Source: JBNAVY01 sp049700195
Lineage (GTDB): Bacteria > Bacillota > Thermoanaerobacteria > Thermoanaerobacterales > Thermoanaerobacteraceae
NCBI GenBank assembly: GCA_049700195.1
Contig: JBNAVY010000015.1
Location: 1 to 46,209, forward strand
Length of the DNA stretch: 46,209 nucleotides
Direction of reading: 5' to 3'
Shown: in pieces, positions 42,241-46,209 of the stretch
Layout of the letters: each line of letters starts with the position of its first letter
Numbering within the stretch: position 1 is the first letter of the stretch
Notes under the pieces: model-generated
The model's input: the letters and a program-made list of their open reading frames with translations, nothing else
Databases searched by the model: none
Told to the model about the DNA's origin: nothing
Program-made: the position numbers and the translations under genes

Positions 42241-42428
42241 AGAAGATATTAGCCCTATGGTGTGCGTGAAGTTCGGTCATTGTTTTGAGCCAACACCTAT
42301 AAAAAGGGAGCTTTGACTTTGGCAGTGGAATATAAGCCGCCCATGAGCGGACATGTGAAGCTGTCAAGAGGGCACCCACCTGCGAGAGCAGGTTCAAAAC
42401 TACCGTTGGCACGGCACTGTGGGGTTTT
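42241..42428 (+). ncRNA. ssrS: 6S RNA
   Basis: About 185 nt of noncoding sequence. The 5' part CCCTATGGTGTGCGTG pairs imperfectly with the 3' part GGCACGGCACTGTGGGG, forming the long closing stem of 6S RNA and ending in T7. Inside are the Firmicute 6S landmarks TTTGAGCCAACACC and AAAGGGAGCTTTG, a long central-bubble region and a GTTCAAAAC segment. In Bacillus the 6S-1 gene lies between aspS and the tcdA homolog yrvM, exactly as here. 6S RNA mimics an open promoter and sequesters sigma-A RNA polymerase in stationary phase. Ends are approximate. Confidence 0.92.
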
Positions 42429-42445
42429 TTTATGGAGGTATGTAT

Positions 42446-43177
42446 TTGGAAAGTGCTTTTTTAAGAACTGAACTTTTAATTGGGATAGATAAAATGAAAA
42501 TCCTGAAAAATTCCACTGTTGCAGTTTTTGGCATTGGTGGTGTAGGCTCTTATGCGGCTGAGGCTATTGCTCGATCTGGGGTAGGGAATATAATACTTAT
42601 TGATTCAGATAATATAAGTATAAGTAATATAAACAGGCAAATACATGCTGATGTAAATACTATTGGCATGGCAAAAGTTGATGTAATGAAAAAACGTTTA
42701 GAAAATATAAATCCTCATATAAAAGTTTTAACATATAAAGAGTATTTTAATTCTGAAAATGCATGTACACTTTTATCTCAGAATTATGATTATGTAATTG
42801 ATGCTATTGACACAGTTTCTTCAAAAATTGAATTGATAATAAAATGTCAGGAAATGGGCCTACCAATAATAAGCAGTATGGGTGCAGGAAACAAATTAGA
42901 TCCAACAAAATTTGAAGTAACTGATATATATAAAACAAGTATATGTCCTCTAGCTAAAATTATGAGATATGAACTTAAAAAAAGAGGTGTGAAATCCTTA
43001 AAAGTTGTTTATTCAAAAGAAACTCCTGTAAAAATAGACAATTCTAAATTTGAGGATAATAAACATGTTATTGGAAGTATTTCTTTCGTACCTCCTGTTG
43101 CGGGATTAATTCTAGCTGGAGAAGTAATAAAGGATATAGCAGGTATAAATAAAAATATAAATTCAAATGTCATATAA
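42446..43177 (+). CDS. tcdA: tRNA threonylcarbamoyladenosine dehydratase (ThiF/E1-like)
   Basis: 243 residues from a TTG at 42446; GGAGG is 7 nt upstream, whereas the ATG at 42440 is only 1 nt from it. TcdA cyclises t6A37 in ANN-decoding tRNAs with ATP. ThiF fold: nucleotide loop VFGIGGVGSYAAEAIARSG near residue 25, DSDNISISNINRQIH near 53 (Arg finger region) and VIDAIDTVSSKIELI near 118, with a C-terminal GSISFVPPVAGLILAGEVI segment. The ribosome site lies directly after the 6S RNA terminator. Position after 6S RNA matches Bacillus yrvM. Confidence 0.93.
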   Translation: MESAFLRTELLIGIDKMKILKNSTVAVFGIGGVGSYAAEAIARSGVGNIILIDSDNISISNINRQIHADVNTIGMAKVDVMKKRLENINPHIKVLTYKEYFNSENACTLLSQNYDYVIDAIDTVSSKIELIIKCQEMGLPIISSMGAGNKLDPTKFEVTDIYKTSICPLAKIMRYELKKRGVKSLKVVYSKETPVKIDNSKFEDNKHVIGSISFVPPVAGLILAGEVIKDIAGINKNINSNVI

Positions 43178-43180
43178 CCC

Positions 43181-43209
43181 TTGACACATCTCGTTAAAAA
43201 AATTATACT
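43181..43209 (+). promoter_or_regulatory. Promoter of the CsoR/CstR-family gene
   Basis: Perfect TTGACA (43181-43186), 17 bp, TATACT (43204-43209). No clear G-tract operator typical of CsoR is visible next to it. Confidence 0.7.
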
Positions 43210-43247
43210 ATCATTAAAACATCCCTATAAGCATGGGAGGGTATATT

Positions 43248-43514
43248 ATGTATCAGGATGATAAAGAAGATTTAATGAGAAGACTAAGAAAAATAGAAGG
43301 TCAGGTTAAAGGCATACAGAAAATGATAGATAAAGATGTTTATTGTATCGATGTACTTGTTCAGGTAGCAGCTGTTCGTTCAGCAATTAACAGTGTTGGT
43401 AAAATACTTTTAAAAAGCTATACACTTGACTGTGTAAAGGGAACTGTTTGTCAAGAAAGGCAAGAGGATGTAATTGATGATTTAGTGGATACTTTTATAA
43501 AATTTATGAAATAA
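43248..43514 (+). CDS. CsoR/CstR-family (DUF156) transcriptional repressor
   Basis: 88 residues from the ATG at 43248 with GGGAGGG upstream. All-helical DUF156 repressor: RRLRKIEGQVKGIQKMI near residue 11 is the DNA-binding face, and C33 and C62 are the two conserved sensor cysteines. The copper-ligand His four residues before the second Cys is Tyr58, so the C-H-C copper site of CsoR is incomplete. Such proteins behave more like CstR, sensing persulfide, or another signal. An extra C68 follows. The next gene is a thioredoxin, which would suit thiol or persulfide stress, but this is inference. Confidence 0.85.
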   Translation: MYQDDKEDLMRRLRKIEGQVKGIQKMIDKDVYCIDVLVQVAAVRSAINSVGKILLKSYTLDCVKGTVCQERQEDVIDDLVDTFIKFMK

Positions 43515-43592
43515 TTATAAATGATTAGACTTTGAATGTAATTTATATTATAATATTTTTGAGTCTAAAATTTAAGTATAGGAGTGATTTTT

Positions 43593-43913
43593 ATGGCAGA
43601 ATTAAATATTACATATCAGAATTTTGAGGAAGAAGTTGTTAAATCTGATATACCTGTTTTAGTTGACTTTTGGGCAGAATGGTGTGGACCATGTAGAATG
43701 GTATCTCCAATAATTGATGAATTAGCCAAAGATTTTGAAGGCAAGATAAAAGTAGGCAAAATAAATGTTGATGAAGAAAATGAACTTGCAATGCAATTCA
43801 GGATTATGAGTATTCCTACTATTGGTTTGTTTAAAAATGGTAAATTAGCTGACAAAATTATTGGAGCAAGGCCAAAGGCAGATTTTGTAAAGTTTATTGA
43901 AAAAAATTTATAA
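43593..43913 (+). CDS. trxA: Thioredoxin (second copy)
   Basis: 106 residues from the ATG at 43593 with AGGAGTG 7 nt upstream; a GTG in frame at 43584 overlaps the site. Active site FWAEWCGPCRMVSP near residues 26-39 and cis-Pro SIPTIGLF near 74. Cytoplasmic disulfide reductant; this copy has the canonical WCGPC, unlike the WCAPC copy at 5807-6136. It is 78 bp after the CsoR/CstR-type repressor and could be read through from it. A terminator follows at 43985. Confidence 0.95.
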   Translation: MAELNITYQNFEEEVVKSDIPVLVDFWAEWCGPCRMVSPIIDELAKDFEGKIKVGKINVDEENELAMQFRIMSIPTIGLFKNGKLADKIIGARPKADFVKFIEKNL

Positions 43914-43984
43914 AATATAAATAAATTTATTAAGGGAAGATATATATAATATATACAATAATTTAATTTTAATATTATGCTTTT

Positions 43985-44028
43985 AAAAGTTGCATGTTAT
44001 ATTTTGATAAAAACTATGCAACTTTTTT
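43985..44028 (+). terminator. Terminator after the second thioredoxin gene
   Basis: Perfect 11-bp stem AAAAGTTGCAT/ATGCAACTTTT (43985-43995 with 44016-44026), about 20-nt loop, T run to 44028. The 345-bp gap 43914-44258 otherwise holds only the ord leader and no gene. Confidence 0.8.
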
Positions 44029-44127
44029 ATTAATATATTATAAAAATTATTCATACTATGCATAAATATAATGATAAATAACTAATTTTACAAAAAATTA
44101 AGAAAATCGTAACATTAGAAGGCATAC

Positions 44128-44178
44128 TCTCGTAAAAACGAGAAAACTCAAATTATTATTTGGTTTTCTCGTTTTTTT
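44128..44178 (+). promoter_or_regulatory. Candidate attenuator in the ord leader
   Basis: A 14-bp terminator stem (44134-44147 with 44163-44176) followed by a T run lies about 80 bp upstream of ord. Its left arm contains ACGAGA (44138-44143), which can instead pair with TCTCGT (44128-44133) in a small AAAA-loop hairpin, the layout of a terminator/antiterminator switch. A possible -10 TATAAT is at 44067-44072, without a good -35. Confidence 0.5.
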
Positions 44179-44258
44179 AAATGATTGCAGGTTTTTATTA
44201 AAATCAAGTAAATGTATACAATATAAGTATAGATAAAATATTTTGTTGAGGTGATATA

Positions 44259-45299
44259 ATGGAAAATATTAAGATTATTAGCTGGGGACTAGGAGCAATG
44301 GGCAGCGGCATAGCTAAAGTTGTTATGTCAAAGAAAGGCATGGAGTTGGTTGGAGCTATTGATTTAGATCCTAATAAAGTAGGGAAAGACATAAATGAAA
44401 TTCTGGGTACAAACTATAAACCTGTAATCATTTCGTCAAATCATGAAGAGGTTATAAAAAAAGGTGTCGCTGATGTAGTTATTATTGCAACATCTTCTTT
44501 TACAGAAAAGGTTTTCCCGTTGATAAAATTTGCTGTTTCACAAGGTATAAATGTAATTACAACTGCTGAGGAAATGTCTTATCCTGCAGCACAGCATAAA
44601 GATTTAGCTGCTGAAATTGATAGAATCGCTAAAGAAAATAATGTTACGGTTTTAGGTACAGGAATTAATCCTGGATTCGTACTTGACTATTTAGTAATAG
44701 CACTTACAGGGGTCTGTACTGAAGTAGACAGTATTAAAGCCGCAAGAATTAACGATTTATCTCCTTTTGGGAAAGCTGTAATGGATGAGCAGGGTGTCGG
44801 ACTTATGCCAGAAGAATTTAATGAAGGAGTTAAAAAAGGAACTGTTGCTGGTCATATTGGCTTTCCAGAATCAATAAATATGATTTGTGATGCTCTTGGG
44901 TGGAAATTGAGTAGTGTAGAAGAAACAAGAGAACCTATTATTTCAAATACTGAAAGAGAAACCGAATATGTTAAAGTTAAACCTGGATATGTTGCTGGTT
45001 GTAAACAAATCGGTTATGGAAAAGTTGATGATCAGTTAAAAATATATTTAGAGCATCCTCAGCAAGTTTTACCATTAAAAGAAAATATTGAAACCGGTGA
45101 TTATATAGAGATAAAAGGAAATCCAGATATAAAATTAACCATAAAACCTGAAATACCTGGCGGTATAGGAACTATTGCTATTTGTGTTAATATGATACCC
45201 CATGTTATAAATGCTGAGCCTGGTCTTGCTACGATGTTAGATTTACCAGTACCTAGAGCTATTTTAGGAGATGCAAGAAATATGATTAGGAGGAAGTAA
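44259..45299 (+). CDS. ord: 2,4-diaminopentanoate dehydrogenase
   Basis: 346 residues with a GAGGTG site. In anaerobic ornithine degradation, D-ornithine 4,5-aminomutase makes 2,4-diaminopentanoate and this NAD(P)-dependent enzyme deaminates it oxidatively to 2-amino-4-oxopentanoate. The N-terminal Rossmann loop IISWGLGAMGSGIAKVVMSK lies at residues 5-24, with GAIDLDPNKVGKDI following. The DapB-like C-terminal domain includes GTGINPGFVLDYLV near 132 and ARINDLSPFGKAVMDEQGVG near 160. The identity is confirmed by ortA 1 bp downstream and ortB after it. Confidence 0.92.
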   Translation: MENIKIISWGLGAMGSGIAKVVMSKKGMELVGAIDLDPNKVGKDINEILGTNYKPVIISSNHEEVIKKGVADVVIIATSSFTEKVFPLIKFAVSQGINVITTAEEMSYPAAQHKDLAAEIDRIAKENNVTVLGTGINPGFVLDYLVIALTGVCTEVDSIKAARINDLSPFGKAVMDEQGVGLMPEEFNEGVKKGTVAGHIGFPESINMICDALGWKLSSVEETREPIISNTERETEYVKVKPGYVAGCKQIGYGKVDDQLKIYLEHPQQVLPLKENIETGDYIEIKGNPDIKLTIKPEIPGGIGTIAICVNMIPHVINAEPGLATMLDLPVPRAILGDARNMIRRK

Positions 45300-45300
45300 A

Positions 45301-45606
45301 ATGGCAAAAGCAGGTGATTGGGTAAGGATTAAAAAAAATATTCTTGATTCTTCAGAAAGAGCTGACAATATACCAAACAGTACTAAAGAAACCCCTCTTA
45401 CTATGTGGGTTAAAGGTTTCCTACTAGATAATGCTGAAATTGGAGAACAAGTTTCTATTAAAACTGTAATAGGAAGAATAGAGATGGGTGAGCTTATAGA
45501 AGTCAACCCAAGATTTACACATGATTTTGGCGATGCTATTCCTCAGCTTATAAATATAGGTATAAAAGCAAGAGAATTACTCTATGGCGGTGATAAAGTT
45601 GAATAA
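45301..45606 (+). CDS. ortA: 2-amino-4-oxopentanoate thiolase, alpha subunit
   Basis: 101 residues, starting one base after the ord stop; AGGAGG lies inside the end of ord. The small OrtA subunit works with PLP-dependent OrtB to split 2-amino-4-oxopentanoate with CoA into alanine and acetyl-CoA. Visible: GDWVRIKKNILDSSERADNIP at the start, TPLTMWVKGFLL near 30 and TVIGRIEMGELIEVNPRFTHDFG near 58. It has no known fold motif recognised beyond the family, and relies on the ord-ortA-ortB context. Confidence 0.93.
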   Translation: MAKAGDWVRIKKNILDSSERADNIPNSTKETPLTMWVKGFLLDNAEIGEQVSIKTVIGRIEMGELIEVNPRFTHDFGDAIPQLINIGIKARELLYGGDKVE

Positions 45607-46209
45607 CTATCAAGAAATAATGAAAAGAAAAAATCAAATAATGAGAAAATCTACTGGGATAGATTATGACAAGTTCGAATCTGGAGGAATATCATTTGAT
45701 TATGAAAAAATGATGAAAGAAACAGGATATTCTATAGAAGAAATAAGAAAAATACAAAAAAGAGCAAATGTTGGGAATACACCGCTTATAGAACTAAGAA
45801 ATTTAACTGAACTTGCTCGTAAAGTATCTCCATATGGTAAAGCTGCACGTATTTTTATAAAAGATGAATCTTGTAATCCTTCTGGTAGTTTTAAAGAAAG
45901 GCGTGCCAGTGTTTCTATATATCATGCAAAAAAGAATGGGTATAAAGGTGTTATTGCTGCTACAAGCGGTAATTATGGGGCAGCTGTAGCTTCTCAGGCT
46001 GCAATGGCTGGCCTTAAATGTATTATAGTTCAGGAAGCATATGACAGTAAAGGCATAGGACAGCCGGAGATATTAGAAAAAGGAAGAAAATGTGAAGCCT
46101 TTGGTGCAGAAGTTATACAATTAACTGTTGGTCCAGAACTGTTCTATGTAAATTTAAAACTTCTTGATGAAACAGGTTTCTTTAATGCCTCTTTATATAC
46201 ACCTTTTGG
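45599..46209 (+). CDS. ortB: 2-amino-4-oxopentanoate thiolase, beta subunit (partial)
   Basis: The first 203 residues, cut by the right edge. The start is most likely TTG at 45599, with GGCGGTG 6 nt upstream, overlapping the ortA stop; an in-frame GTG at 45590 is an alternative. PLP fold type II as in threonine synthase: NVGNTPLIELRN near residue 58, the PLP-lysine segment NPSGSFKERRA near 93, and AATSGNYGAAVASQAA near 120. The PLP enzyme part of the thiolase. Aminomutase and racemase genes should follow outside the window. Confidence 0.92.
   Translation, partial: MNNYQEIMKRKNQIMRKSTGIDYDKFESGGISFDYEKMMKETGYSIEEIRKIQKRANVGNTPLIELRNLTELARKVSPYGKAARIFIKDESCNPSGSFKERRASVSIYHAKKNGYKGVIAATSGNYGAAVASQAAMAGLKCIIVQEAYDSKGIGQPEILEKGRKCEAFGAEVIQLTVGPELFYVNLKLLDETGFFNASLYTPF

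Noticed and set aside
42203..42412. 69-codon minus-strand open frame
   Set aside because: It is antisense to the 6S RNA; the plus strand has a 6S promoter, closing stem and terminator, so the frame is a chance opening.
44067..44072. TATAAT as promoter of the ord operon
   Set aside because: The -10 is perfect, but no acceptable -35 or TG extension lies at the right distance in this AT-rich stretch, so I did not list it as a separate promoter.
1..46209. CRISPR arrays, insertion sequences, prophage genes, rRNA operon
   Set aside because: No regularly spaced direct repeats, transposase or integrase motifs, phage structural genes or rRNA segments were seen; the gene content and order are chromosomal core.

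Overview
The window is a very AT-rich stretch of a Clostridia-type Firmicute chromosome, probably from an anaerobic spore former. Four things point there: the bofC/ruvAB/queA/tgt/yajC and recJ/apt/rel/dtd/hisS/aspS/6S RNA/tcdA gene orders shared with Bacillus and Clostridia; a SpoIID-family protein; a six-cysteine SCIFF peptide with its radical SAM maturase; and an anaerobic ornithine-degradation operon (ord, ortA, ortB) at the right edge. Strong ribosome binding sites and many TTG/GTG starts fit this. The genus cannot be fixed from the sequence. I see no phage, transposon, CRISPR array or rRNA, and there is one 10-N assembly gap.

Layout. 1-3.4 kb: end of a SorC-type regulator, an amidohydrolase, a degenerate hexapeptide-repeat protein and a membrane-anchored PIG-L deacetylase. 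3.6-7.7 kb: nagB, a thiol-redox set (ccdA, TlpA-like protein, thioredoxin), and a convergent Orn/Lys/Arg decarboxylase with a long structured leader. 8.0-11.5 kb: a large corrinoid-protein reactivase fusion, a small membrane methyltransferase, a PspC-domain protein and tRNA-Leu(CAA). 11.7-18.6 kb: hflX, DUF3189, a Nudix-like protein with a broken Nudix box, yigZ, a small unknown gene, a CoA-binding protein, two half-size TauE/SafE permease genes, cysK, yebC and a lone cheW. 18.7-25.9 kb: a BofC-like gene, ruvCAB, a DUF2905 gene, a SpoIID-family gene, queA, tgt and yajC, covering Holliday-junction processing, queuosine tRNA modification and a Sec accessory factor. 26.0-30.7 kb: a TIGR04086 membrane protein, SCIFF peptide scfA, maturase scfB, a gamma-carbonic anhydrase, secD and secF, so a modified-peptide system sits inside the Sec accessory locus. 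30.8-38.8 kb: a UbiB-family kinase, recJ, apt, rel, dtd and an MBL-fold hydrolase. 38.8-43.9 kb: a T-box riboswitch driving hisS-aspS, 6S RNA, tcdA, a CsoR/CstR-family repressor and a second thioredoxin. 43.9-46.2 kb: a leader with two terminators, one with a competing hairpin, then ord, ortA and the start of ortB.

Regulation is unusually readable. Several promoters have near-consensus -35/-10 boxes 17 bp apart, and most transcription units end in clear hairpins. Candidate RNA control elements are the T-box (with overlapping Asp and His codons in the specifier position), the ord leader attenuator, the decarboxylase leader and a tail-less hairpin between scfA and scfB. Promoter, operator and RNA-structure calls were made by eye. 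Family names come from recognised motifs and gene order, without database searches.
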